The notes under the pieces were generated by a model. It saw only the letters and a list, made by a program, of their open reading frames with translations, did no database searches and was not told where the DNA came from. 64,000 nt of DNA. Origin: Flavobacterium zhairuonense. GTDB lineage: Bacteria > Bacteroidota > Bacteroidia > Flavobacteriales > Flavobacteriaceae. Below are positions 8,907-16,767 of this stretch, one piece after another. The stretch is from NCBI RefSeq assembly GCF_004352915.1, contig NZ_SJSY01000075.1:434001-498000 (forward strand), given 5' to 3'. Position numbers and translations under genes: made by a program. Position 1 is the stretch's first letter. Every line of letters begins with the position of its first letter.

Positions 8907-8936
8907 TTGCGTAGTAAATTATTAGTTGTATATTTG
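8907..8936 (+). promoter_or_regulatory. Promoter of rplU-rpmA
   Basis: TTG at 8907-8909, 19 bases, then TATATTTG at 8929-8936 matches the Bacteroidota sigma-ABfr consensus TTG-N19-TAnnTTTG in both boxes and spacing. The rplU start is 30 bases downstream. This is the clearest promoter in the window. Confidence 0.8.
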
Positions 8937-8966
8937 CAACCTTAAAAATCAATAAATCAATTTGAT

Positions 8967-9404
8967 ATGTATGCAATCGTAGAGATAGCAGGGCAACAAT
9001 TTAAAGTAAGCAAAGACTTAAAGGTTTATGTTCACCGTTTAGCTAATGAAGAAGGTTCAAAAGTTTCTTTTGACAAAGTTCTTTTATTAGACGATAATGG
9101 AAATGTAACTTTAGGCGCCCCAGCTATAGAAGGTGCTTCAGTAGAAGCTAAAGTGTTACAACACTTAAAAGGTGATAAAGTTATCGTTTTCAAAAAGAAA
9201 AGAAGAAAAGGATACAAAAAAAGAAATGGTCACAGACAATATCTTACTCAAATTGTAATTGAAGGTATTACTGCAGCAGGAGGAACTAAAAAAGCAGCAG
9301 CTAAAAAAGCAGTTGTAGCAGAAGAAGCAGCTACTGAAGAAGTTGAAGCTCCAAAAGCAAAAAAAGCAGCTCCAAAAGCAAAAAAAGAGACTACTAAAGA
9401 ATAA
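8967..9404 (+). CDS. rplU: 50S ribosomal protein L21
   Basis: This 145-residue protein is ribosomal L21, which binds 23S rRNA in the large subunit. Residues 1-103 are the normal L21 domain (MYAIVEIAGQQFKV; KKRRKGYKKRNGHRQ). The last ~40 residues are a tail of Ala, Lys and Glu (KKAAPKAKKETTKE) that makes the protein longer than the usual ~103 residues. Such tails are common in Bacteroidota L21. rpmA follows after 24 bases, the standard order. Confidence 0.97.
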   Translation: MYAIVEIAGQQFKVSKDLKVYVHRLANEEGSKVSFDKVLLLDDNGNVTLGAPAIEGASVEAKVLQHLKGDKVIVFKKKRRKGYKKRNGHRQYLTQIVIEGITAAGGTKKAAAKKAVVAEEAATEEVEAPKAKKAAPKAKKETTKE

Positions 9405-9428
9405 TAACAATATTTAAACTCATACGTC

Positions 9429-9689
9429 ATGGCTCACAAGAAAGGTGTCGGTAGTTCGAAGAATGGTAGAGAATCAGAATCAAAACGTCTAGGCGTTAAG
9501 ATTTATGGTGGTCAAGCTGCTATTGCTGGTAACATCATCGTTAGACAAAGAGGTTCAAAACACAATCCAGGTGAAAATGTTTACATCAGTAAAGATCACA
9601 CACTACACGCAAGAGTAGCTGGAGTTGTTAAGTTCCAAAAGAAAAGAGATAACAAATCTTATGTATCTATTATCCCATTCGAGGCATAA
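9429..9689 (+). CDS. rpmA: 50S ribosomal protein L27
   Basis: This 86-residue protein is L27, whose N-terminus reaches the peptidyl-transferase centre. It begins MAHKKGVGSSKNGRES, the usual L27 start, with no cleavable N-terminal extension as found in Firmicutes. It is co-transcribed with rplU and followed by a strong terminator at 9717. Confidence 0.98.
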   Translation: MAHKKGVGSSKNGRESESKRLGVKIYGGQAAIAGNIIVRQRGSKHNPGENVYISKDHTLHARVAGVVKFQKKRDNKSYVSIIPFEA

Positions 9690-9716
9690 TAATCATAGAT
9701 TACTTTTTATAAAAAA

Positions 9717-9742
9717 CCCGTTCAGAAATGAACGGGTTTTTT
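9717..9742 (+). terminator. Terminator of rplU-rpmA
   Basis: The stem cccgttca pairs with tgaacggg around a GAAA tetraloop and is followed by six T residues. Confidence 0.93.
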
Positions 9743-9768
9743 GTTTTTAATATTTCTACACACAGTTT

Positions 9769-9795
9769 TGTGATCCTTCCTTCGTCAGGATGACA
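9769..9795 (-). repeat. REP-like half element
   Basis: Read on the minus strand it starts tgtcatcctgacgaagg, which matches the TGTCA...GACGAAGG pattern of the unit at 56365 and more loosely those at 5122-5190. Confidence 0.6.
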
Positions 9796-9803
9796 AGATT
9801 GCG

Positions 9804-9843
9804 AAAAAAAACCTTTGTCAAAGTTTAAAACTTTGACAAAGGT
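9804..9843 (-). terminator. Terminator of the AsmA-like gene
   Basis: Perfect 16-base arms (acctttgtcaaagttt and complement) around one base are followed on the minus strand by seven U residues. The 12-base core tttgtcaaagtt is identical to that of the hairpin at 5210. Confidence 0.8.
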
Positions 9844-9871
9844 TGATTAGTTAGTGTGAGTTAGAATTTGG

Positions 9872-9887
9872 TCCCGATGCTTCGGGA
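9872..9887. repeat. Small hairpin, TCCCGA family
   Basis: tcccga and tcggga pair around tgct. Similar TCCCGA...TCGGGA hairpins lie at about 5136, 21443 and 60503, always between genes. Confidence 0.6.
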
Positions 9888-9909
9888 TAAAATTGAGATT
9901 TTAAAACAT

Positions 9910-12672
9910 TTATTCCTCAGTATCTTTAGTTTCTTCTAAATCCTGAGATTTCTTGCCGACTTTTATTTTTGGATTATCCTGAGTTCCTGTAACTGTAAGC
10001 GGAATTCCGAAAATACCCAAAGGAGGCAATCCTAAGCGCATTTTTAAGTTTAGTTTTCCGTCTAAGCTTGTTGTGCCTTCAATTCTTGGTCTAAAGCCGG
10101 CAAACTTGAATTTAAAGCGCTCTACGGTCATGATGTTATTTTTGATCGTCGTTTTGATATCAACTTTTGAAACATCAGGGTTTTTCATCGATTCTGAATT
10201 GGTTTCTTTGCTGACTGCGCTAAACATCTTCAATCCTCGTACTTTTACATCTTTAACGGAAAGTGTTCCTCCTCCGGTTAATGAAGGATAAACAGGCTCC
10301 ATATTTGCATTTAAACGACCTTTTAGCTGATAATCTAAAGAAACAATTCCTTGTGCTTTTTCAGCGGCGCTGGCCATTTTCCTGAACACTTCAACTTCAT
10401 TATAAGCTCGTTTGATGTCAAAATCCGTTGCTTTAATGGCGTAGTCGAAATTTGCTTTTTGAGGTGTTACAGCTTGATAATTGGCATTCATTGTTACTTT
10501 GCAGCCTATTAAATCAAAACCTGTGTTTTGCATCGTCAGTTTGCCATTTTTCATGCTCAAGTTTCCAGTGGCATTTTGAAGATTCAATTTGTCGAAATTT
10601 ACTTTTTGAGCATTGGCTGTAAAGTTCAAATTCAAATTTGTCGGAATAATGATAACGCCACTTTGTGTATTTCCTGTTTTTGTTTCCGGTTTTGGAGTTG
10701 CATTTTCTGTTACAGAAGTTCCGGCTGTTGTTTCTGACATAAATTCATCAACATTAATATATCGTGATGAAGATTTGAAAGAGCCTTTTAAAACGCCTGT
10801 ATTTGTAGTTGCATAGTTGAAAACATTCTGCAGATAACCATTCATTGTAAAATCAGACTTTCCGTATGTGGCCAAAAAGTTGTTGAAATACATTTTGTCC
10901 TGATTGATTTTAAAAATTCCTTCTTTTATAATGAATTTTTTAGGCAGATATTCAGATGTAATTCCAATATTTCGTAGTTCAAGCGTTCCTTTATTATGCA
11001 GTTTGCTGTAGTTTCCTTTTTCTGCATCGCTTTGTTTTCCTTTCAAAACCACATCAGCTTTTACGAAGCCGTCTAAATCCAATCCTTTTTGAGAGAAAAC
11101 TTTATAAATTTTATTGACATCCAATTCTCCTTTTGCTTTTATGTCATAAGTCAAATCATCAAAATTACTCAAATCTGCTTCTACAAAAACGGGTTTTCCT
11201 TCAAAAGTAAATTGCGCAGGTTTTAGTTTTACTTTTAAATCGTCATAAGTTCCTTTTTGGTTGTCGATGTTTGATTTAATAGTGATATTAGTAATTGGAT
11301 TTGGATAATAAGGCGTTTTTAAATAACCATTTTCAAGATTAATTGTTCCTTTTGTTTTTGGGAAAAGTCGGTTTTTTTGATCAAATTTTCCATTTACAAC
11401 AGCATCTCCGTCAAGATTTCCTTTTAATACGATATCCGGAATTCCAAGAGCTGACATCAATTTTCCAAGATCTATTTTAGCTTTTAATTCCGCGTCAATA
11501 TCTGGAGTGTTTACGCCAACTACGTGAAATTTCGATTTTAAATAATCTTTATTAATATTTAATGACAGATTTTTGGCGTCAATATCGGCAAGATCCGGAT
11601 TTAAATTTGGGACTTTAGTTTTAACATCTAAATTTAGGTTTGAAACCGGGAAAGCGCTTTTGTTGTAATTCACAAATCCGCTATCGAGTTTTACGTCAAG
11701 ATCAAGTTCGGGAGCAATATTTTGAGATGCGATATAGTCTCCTTTTAGCGTCAAAAGCAGATTGGTATTTCCTTTCAATTCGGTTTTAGAAAGCCAAGTT
11801 ATATATTTTGGTGGAAATGCAGTGAACACGTCGTTAAGTTTGCTGTTTTCTGATTTTATGACAAAATCCATATTGTAGCCGTCTTTGAGGAAATCAAATT
11901 TTCCTTTAAAATCGACTACAAGCTGATTGATTTTTAAGTTGTTTTGTTGAAAAAAGAAGGAAAGCGAATTCACATTTACTTTAGTAATCAAGTCAGCATC
12001 AACCTTTTTGTTCATCAAATACGGTTCGCCTTCATAGACTACATTTAGTTTTTCGATTTTAGCTTTCGAATACAAATCAAAAACCGATTTGTTCAAATCT
12101 CCTTTTCCTAAATAGTTAAAGCCAAACGCATCAAAATGAACTTTGGTCGAAAGGTCGTCGTAAATTATTTTGCTGTTCAGAATTTCAATGCGTTCCAATT
12201 TTAAAGCAGTTTCTGTGCTGTCTTTGGGATCTGAAGGTTTTGACGATTTGTAGATGTTGTAATTGGCTTCGCCTTCTGGATTTACTTTTACGTTTATAAA
12301 AGAATCGGATAAGTAAATTTGATCAATTTTTACAGTTTTGCTAAAAACCAGACTGGCAACATTTATTCCAAAAGAAACTTCTTTTGCCGTAATGAATTTT
12401 TCCTTTGCATAAGGCGCTGATCCATTAAGGTTTAAATCGCTTAAAGTTAGTGTCAGCGAAGGAAAATGATGAAAAAACGAAACCGAAACATCAGAATAAT
12501 TCAATTCTGCGCTAAGTTTTTCGTTTGCCGTTTTTTTAATTTGTTCTTTAATTTTGTCCGCAAAAATAATTGGCGTTAAAAACAATAATCCTATAATAAC
12601 AACAAAGGTTATTCCGAGATATTTTAGGATTTTTAATATTATCGATTTCTTTTTATCGGCGCTCATATTCAA
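9910..12672 (-). CDS. AsmA-family envelope protein
   Basis: This 920-residue protein has one N-terminal membrane helix (about residues 14-34, YLGITFVVIIGLLFLTPIIF). A very long beta-rich region follows, with repeated short strands of the AsmA/DUF748 type, and the C-terminal AsmA_2-like part lies near residues 780-890. AsmA-like proteins are large periplasmic bridges; several relatives move phospholipids to the outer membrane. That role is inferred from family only. It starts MNMSADKKK; the second Met is equally possible. It shares a strand with miaE, 36 bases apart. Confidence 0.85.
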   Translation of the reverse strand: MNMSADKKKSIILKILKYLGITFVVIIGLLFLTPIIFADKIKEQIKKTANEKLSAELNYSDVSVSFFHHFPSLTLTLSDLNLNGSAPYAKEKFITAKEVSFGINVASLVFSKTVKIDQIYLSDSFINVKVNPEGEANYNIYKSSKPSDPKDSTETALKLERIEILNSKIIYDDLSTKVHFDAFGFNYLGKGDLNKSVFDLYSKAKIEKLNVVYEGEPYLMNKKVDADLITKVNVNSLSFFFQQNNLKINQLVVDFKGKFDFLKDGYNMDFVIKSENSKLNDVFTAFPPKYITWLSKTELKGNTNLLLTLKGDYIASQNIAPELDLDVKLDSGFVNYNKSAFPVSNLNLDVKTKVPNLNPDLADIDAKNLSLNINKDYLKSKFHVVGVNTPDIDAELKAKIDLGKLMSALGIPDIVLKGNLDGDAVVNGKFDQKNRLFPKTKGTINLENGYLKTPYYPNPITNITIKSNIDNQKGTYDDLKVKLKPAQFTFEGKPVFVEADLSNFDDLTYDIKAKGELDVNKIYKVFSQKGLDLDGFVKADVVLKGKQSDAEKGNYSKLHNKGTLELRNIGITSEYLPKKFIIKEGIFKINQDKMYFNNFLATYGKSDFTMNGYLQNVFNYATTNTGVLKGSFKSSSRYINVDEFMSETTAGTSVTENATPKPETKTGNTQSGVIIIPTNLNLNFTANAQKVNFDKLNLQNATGNLSMKNGKLTMQNTGFDLIGCKVTMNANYQAVTPQKANFDYAIKATDFDIKRAYNEVEVFRKMASAAEKAQGIVSLDYQLKGRLNANMEPVYPSLTGGGTLSVKDVKVRGLKMFSAVSKETNSESMKNPDVSKVDIKTTIKNNIMTVERFKFKFAGFRPRIEGTTSLDGKLNLKMRLGLPPLGIFGIPLTVTGTQDNPKIKVGKKSQDLEETKDTEE

Positions 12673-12708
12673 TTTTGGTATTAGTTTTTAGAAAATATTC
12701 ATAAAAAA

Positions 12709-13290
12709 TTACCCGTGTACAGTTTCATTTTTACCATAATTGGTAATAATAGATCCTTCGTATTCAATCCACTCTTTCCAGCGTTTGTCAATGTCGATAT
12801 TGTCTTGATACTTTCTAGCAAATCCTAAAAAAGTAGTATAATGACCAGCTTCAGAAATCATTAAATCTCTGTAGAATTTTGCTAATTCTTCATCTTTAAT
12901 ATTTTCGGAAAGTACTTTAAAGCGCTCACAACTTCTTGCTTCAATCATTGCCGAAAACAATAATCGATCGCAAAGAGCGTCTCTTCGGCTTCCGTCTTTT
13001 TTCATGAATTTGAAAAGTTCATTTACATAATGATCTTTTCTTTCGCGTCCCAAAGTAAGTCCGCGTTGTTTTATAATGTTGTGAACCATTTGAAAATGTT
13101 CCAGTTCTTCTCTTGCAATTTCAAGCATTTCAGTTACTAATTCTTCAATTTCAGAGTTATACGTAACGATACTGATGGCATTTGAAGCTGCTTTTTGTTC
13201 ACACCAAGCGTGATCCGTTAAAATTTCTTCGATATTTGACTCAACGATATTTACCCAGCGAGGGTCTGTAGCTAATTTTAATCCCAACAT
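12709..13290 (-). CDS. miaE: tRNA-(ms2io6A)-hydroxylase MiaE
   Basis: This 193-residue protein is a ferritin-like diiron enzyme that hydroxylates the isopentenyl group of ms2i6A at position 37 of some tRNAs. Pairs of iron ligands are visible as E...H in helices (REELEHFQMVH; EARSCERF; EAGHYTTF). The start MLGLKLATDPRWV is typical of the family. A -7 box lies upstream at 13316-13323. It is upstream of, and co-directional with, the AsmA gene. Confidence 0.93.
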   Translation of the reverse strand: MLGLKLATDPRWVNIVESNIEEILTDHAWCEQKAASNAISIVTYNSEIEELVTEMLEIAREELEHFQMVHNIIKQRGLTLGRERKDHYVNELFKFMKKDGSRRDALCDRLLFSAMIEARSCERFKVLSENIKDEELAKFYRDLMISEAGHYTTFLGFARKYQDNIDIDKRWKEWIEYEGSIITNYGKNETVHG

Positions 13291-13315
13291 GATTTCCCAA
13301 CATTTTTAGATGGTA

Positions 13316-13323
13316 CAAAATTA
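13316..13323 (-). promoter_or_regulatory. -7 promoter element for miaE
   Basis: TAATTTTG on the minus strand fits TAnnTTTG, 25 bases before the start codon. No matching TTG element is seen. Confidence 0.4.
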
Positions 13324-13405
13324 GTGTTTTTTTGTGACCGAATATTGGTTAATTGGGTGCAAATCCGCGGAAAAAAGCATTATTTTGTAATATGAAACAA
13401 ATATT

Positions 13406-14647
13406 ATGAATCAGATAAAGAAACTTTTAATTATTGGGTTTGTTTGGCCTGAGCCAAAGTCTTCTGCCGCAGGTGGAAGAATGATGCAGTTGATATCTAT
13501 TTTTAAAGAAAATGGATTTGAAATCACATTTGCAAGTGCGGCCCAAGACAGCGATTTTATGGTTGATTTGTCTGAGTTTGGAATAATAAAAAAAGGTATC
13601 GAACTCAATTCTTCAAGTTTTGATAATTTTATAAAAGAATTAAATCCAGATGCGGTCTTGTTTGATCGTTTTATGGTTGAAGAACAGTTTGGGTGGAGAG
13701 TGATTGAAAATTGTCCGAAAGCAATAAGAATTCTTGATACTGAAGATTTACATTGTCTGCGAACAGCAAGACAAAAAGCGTTTAAGGAAAACCGAACTTT
13801 TGAATTGATTGATTTATTATCTGAAGAAGTTGCAAAACGAGAAATTGCCAGTATTTTGCGTTGCGATGTATCTCTTATTATTTCTGAATTTGAAATGGAT
13901 ATTCTAAAAAATGTTTTCAAAATCAATGAAACTTTACTGTTTTATCTTCCTTTTTTAGTAGAAAAAATGAAAGAAGAAGAGCTGTTGAAATTGCCTTCTT
14001 TTGAAGATCGCAAGAATTTTGTTTTCATCGGGAATTTTCTTCACGAGCCGAATTGGAATACTGTTCAATATTTAAAAGAAGCCATTTGGCCTTCTATAAA
14101 AAAGAATTTTCCAGAAGCAGTTTTAGAAGTTTATGGCGCATATCCATCGCAAAAAGTATTGCAATTGCATCAGCCTAAAAATGGGTTTTTTATCAAGGGA
14201 AGGGCGGAAGATGCCAATGAAATTGTAAAAAAATCAAGAATTGTTCTGGCGCCAATTCGTTTTGGAGCGGGTTTAAAAGGAAAATTATTAGAAGCCATGC
14301 AATGCGGAACGCCGAGCGCAACAACATCGATTGGTTCTGAAGCCATGCATGCAAATTTGCCTTGGAATGGTTTTATTGAAGATAATCCCGAGGAATTTTC
14401 TAAAAAAGCAATTGCATTGTATCAAGATGAAAATCTTTGGAAACAAGCTCAGAAAAACGGAATTGCAATTATTAATAAATGTTATCAAAAAGATGATTAT
14501 TCAGCTCATTTAATTTCGTTAGTAAATTCGCTGTTAATCGATTCTGAAAGTCACCGTCTGCATAATTTTATGGGAAATCTGTTGCAGCATCATGCCTTTA
14601 AAAGCACGATGTATATGTCAAAATGGATTGAAGCGAAGAATAAATAG
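13406..14647 (+). CDS. Glycosyltransferase, GT-B fold
   Basis: This 413-residue cytosolic protein has the two-domain GT-B layout. The C-terminal half carries the nucleotide-sugar signature FGAGLKGKLLEAMQCGTPSA (around residues 287-306), as in GT4-like enzymes. The first half contains LLIIGFVWPEPKSSAAGGRM, typical of a Rossmann start with a glycine-rich loop. Donor and acceptor cannot be told. It stands alone, not in a capsule or O-antigen cluster, and ends at a bidirectional terminator. Confidence 0.85.
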   Translation: MNQIKKLLIIGFVWPEPKSSAAGGRMMQLISIFKENGFEITFASAAQDSDFMVDLSEFGIIKKGIELNSSSFDNFIKELNPDAVLFDRFMVEEQFGWRVIENCPKAIRILDTEDLHCLRTARQKAFKENRTFELIDLLSEEVAKREIASILRCDVSLIISEFEMDILKNVFKINETLLFYLPFLVEKMKEEELLKLPSFEDRKNFVFIGNFLHEPNWNTVQYLKEAIWPSIKKNFPEAVLEVYGAYPSQKVLQLHQPKNGFFIKGRAEDANEIVKKSRIVLAPIRFGAGLKGKLLEAMQCGTPSATTSIGSEAMHANLPWNGFIEDNPEEFSKKAIALYQDENLWKQAQKNGIAIINKCYQKDDYSAHLISLVNSLLIDSESHRLHNFMGNLLQHHAFKSTMYMSKWIEAKNK

Positions 14648-14651
14648 TCTC

Positions 14652-14707
14652 AGTTTTCAGTCTCAGTTTTTCCGGTCTATAATTGCTGAAGACTGCGACT
14701 GAAAACT
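14652..14707. terminator. Bidirectional hairpin between convergent genes
   Basis: agttttcagtctcag at 14652-14666 pairs with ctgcgactgaaaact at 14693-14707 with one mismatch. It fills the 65-base gap between the glycosyltransferase and AraC genes. The internal words (tctcagtttt twice) look like the decayed tandem repeats seen elsewhere. Confidence 0.65.
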
Positions 14708-14712
14708 CTAAA

Positions 14713-15627
14713 CTAAGCTTCCATTTTTCCAAACCCAACAGTTTCACGATACATTTGAGGCGAAACATCAGCATTCGTTTTAAAAAAACGGCTAAAATAA
14801 TGTTCGTCATCATAACCTAATTCGTAGGCAATTTCTTTTACTGTTTTGTTAGTTAAGTATAATTCTCTTTTGGCTTCGATGATGATTCTTTCCGAAATTA
14901 AATCGGTTAAAGTTTTGTTGAAATAGTTTTTGGATAATTTGGCCAATGCTTTAGATGAAATATTAAGCATATCAGCATAATGACCAGCTGAGTGTTTAGT
15001 CTTGAAATTCAGTTCTATAGCATCTTTTAAATTTTGAAGAATCAAAGGTTCTTTTGAATCTGGAACCGATTTCATTTCTTCCAATTGTTCTGTTTTTAAT
15101 CTTGAAGCCGTAATTAAAAAGATCTTTAAATACGAAATCAATAATTCGTACTGCGCCAATTCTGCATTCTGAATTTCGGCTTTCATTTGTTCAATCACCA
15201 TTTTAAAAGTCTGTTCTGCTTGTTCTGTAACCTGAACATAAGGTGGCTGATAAATGTTATTGAACAAAACACCATTGCACGAAACCTCTTTTTGATGCAT
15301 GTGAATGCAATAAAAATCAGGATGAAAATGAATTGCAATTCCTTCAATCGGTTCGTTTACACAGAGCATAAAAGGCTGATAAGGCGAAAAGGCGAGAAGT
15401 GAGTTTTCTTCAAAATGATGTTCTGCAAAATCAGCTTTTACTTTGCCTTTACCTTTCGTTACCCAAATTAAAGAGTAATAATTATTGCGCTGTAAATGGT
15501 CAAAATGGCTGTTGTCATCAAAAGGAAGAATCTTGAAAGCCAAATTACCATTCTGCGGATTGATTAAAGTGAAAACATTTTGAGAGCTCATATTCGGTTT
15601 CATTTTTGAAAATATAAAGATAGTCAT
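14713..15627 (-). CDS. AraC-family transcriptional regulator
   Basis: This 304-residue protein has an N-terminal cupin-like sensing half and a C-terminal pair of helix-turn-helix motifs (residues ~205-300). The second is the AraC signature KEIAYELGYDDEHYFSRFFK. It lies 47 bases downstream of the AhpD-like gene on the same strand, so the two may share a transcript. The ligand is unknown. The start used gives MTIFIFSKMKPN; the internal MKPNMSSQN start is also plausible. Confidence 0.9.
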   Translation of the reverse strand: MTIFIFSKMKPNMSSQNVFTLINPQNGNLAFKILPFDDNSHFDHLQRNNYYSLIWVTKGKGKVKADFAEHHFEENSLLAFSPYQPFMLCVNEPIEGIAIHFHPDFYCIHMHQKEVSCNGVLFNNIYQPPYVQVTEQAEQTFKMVIEQMKAEIQNAELAQYELLISYLKIFLITASRLKTEQLEEMKSVPDSKEPLILQNLKDAIELNFKTKHSAGHYADMLNISSKALAKLSKNYFNKTLTDLISERIIIEAKRELYLTNKTVKEIAYELGYDDEHYFSRFFKTNADVSPQMYRETVGFGKMEA

Positions 15628-15674
15628 GAAATGAATTCACAACTATCTCTATAACTTGTTTTTTGTTGTCTGTA

Positions 15675-16226
15675 TTAGTTTTGTAATTCTAAGTTAGAAA
15701 CTTTTGGAAAGTCAATTTCTGTATTGGCTACATTGTTAAAATAATTTGTCAAAACATTCAAAGCAACGTGAGCAATAGTTTCTGCAATTTCAGCATCTGA
15801 AACTCCTGCGTTTTTAGCTTTATTTACATCTTCGTCGTTTACCAAGCCACCTTTGCTGATTAATGTTTTAGCCAATTGTAAAATCGCTTCTGTTTTTGCA
15901 TCAGCAGAATTTCCTTTTCTTGCCGCTTGTAAAACTGCTGGATCTGCTTTTACCAATTTTTCTCCAATAAAAGTGTGGGCTGCTAAGCAGTAATCACAAG
16001 AGTTGCTTTCTGAAACTGCTAATGCAATTAATTCGCCTGTTTTTGCGCTTAATTTTCCGTGGCTCAGTGCGCCGCTTAAATTCAAATATCCTTCCAAAAC
16101 CGCTGGAGAATTTCCCATTGTTCTCATCATGTTTGGAACAACGCCTAATTTTGCCTGAACTGCGTTGAATAAATCTTTAGTTTTTCCTGTTACTTCTTCT
16201 GGGTTTAATGCTGTTAATCGTGCCAT
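15675..16226 (-). CDS. Carboxymuconolactone decarboxylase/AhpD-family protein
   Basis: This 183-residue all-helical protein carries the AhpD-type redox motif CDYC (Cys 77 and 80) followed by His 84 (CDYCLAAHTFIG). In AhpD this pair forms a dithiol that detoxifies peroxides. Alkylhydroperoxidase-like activity is therefore more likely than true carboxymuconolactone decarboxylation. No ahpC is present in the window. An AraC regulator follows. Confidence 0.88.
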   Translation of the reverse strand: MARLTALNPEEVTGKTKDLFNAVQAKLGVVPNMMRTMGNSPAVLEGYLNLSGALSHGKLSAKTGELIALAVSESNSCDYCLAAHTFIGEKLVKADPAVLQAARKGNSADAKTEAILQLAKTLISKGGLVNDEDVNKAKNAGVSDAEIAETIAHVALNVLTNYFNNVANTEIDFPKVSNLELQN

Positions 16227-16329
16227 TTTATTTAATTTTTAAAGTTGTTATTTGTTATTGTCTTTTGACATTACAAAGTTGCAACGATTACAGATTTTAG
16301 AACATGGAGAATATACGCTATGTGATGGA

Positions 16330-16500
16330 TAATTTTCCCTAGTATTTTTTTCAGGAGCTATTCCAGCTTTCCGTTTCAAGTCCTCACCGCAAACCCTTAT
16401 TTTTCTAAGCCATAAAACGAGCTTCCGTTGGTCGCTGTTTTCTGGCAAGAAAAATAAGGGTTTGCGGTTCCGGGCTTTCCACTGCAATCTGGGCTAGGGC
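16330..16500. repeat. Palindromic intergenic element, large stem-loop
   Basis: Perfect 21-base arms lie at 16386-16406 and 16448-16468 (accgcaaacccttat... and its complement) with a 41-base loop. Direct repeats of gctttcc flank both sides. A short reading frame across it is not credible as a gene. It forms the first part of the 541-base gap between 16226 and 16768. Confidence 0.7.
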
Positions 16501-16548
16501 ACTCGGTTTCATTAGAATATTTTTGTTTAGCTTCGGAGAAGCGAAATG

Positions 16549-16672
16549 TTTATAGAAATCACATTTATTATCGGAGGTAAGCTCCAGCGGAGCGAAATGT
16601 ATTTTTTGTGCTATTTCATATATTTCGCTCCGCTGGAGCTTTTTTTTGTCTGAATCATTGAATTTCTATAAA
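16549..16672. repeat. Nested inverted repeat (AGCTCCAGCGGAGC type)
   Basis: Inner 20-base perfect arms at 16579-16598 and 16622-16641 (core ctccagcggagcgaaat) are enclosed by outer 11-base arms at 16549-16559 and 16662-16672 (tttatagaaat). A run of T follows the inner right arm. Just outside are two small hairpins (cttcggagaag at 16531; gcccctctggggc at 16679). Confidence 0.75.
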
Positions 16673-16710
16673 TATTTTGCCCCTCTGGGGCAGAACAAAA
16701 TAAATATGTA

Positions 16711-16742
16711 AAAAAAGAAAAAAGCCGTTCCTTGGAACGGCT
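16711..16742 (-). terminator. Terminator of the M1 peptidase gene
   Basis: The perfect palindrome agccgttcct/tggaacggct has an A run on its left, giving a U run on the minus-strand transcript. It is 26 bases beyond the stop of the gene at 16768. Confidence 0.9.
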
Positions 16743-16767
16743 TTTCAAAATCATATTTTATAAAATT

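Noticed and set aside
9165..9410. Phe/Cys/Ser-rich open frames opposite rplU
   Set aside because: They mirror the Ala/Lys-rich tail of L21 and have no plausible protein composition.
13411..13926. 171-residue open frame opposite the glycosyltransferase gene
   Set aside because: The sense frame has clear GT-B motifs; the opposite one has none and no leader.
16248..16487. 79-residue open frame in the gap after the AhpD-like gene
   Set aside because: It runs across the stem and loop of a palindromic element, so its composition follows the repeat, not protein coding.
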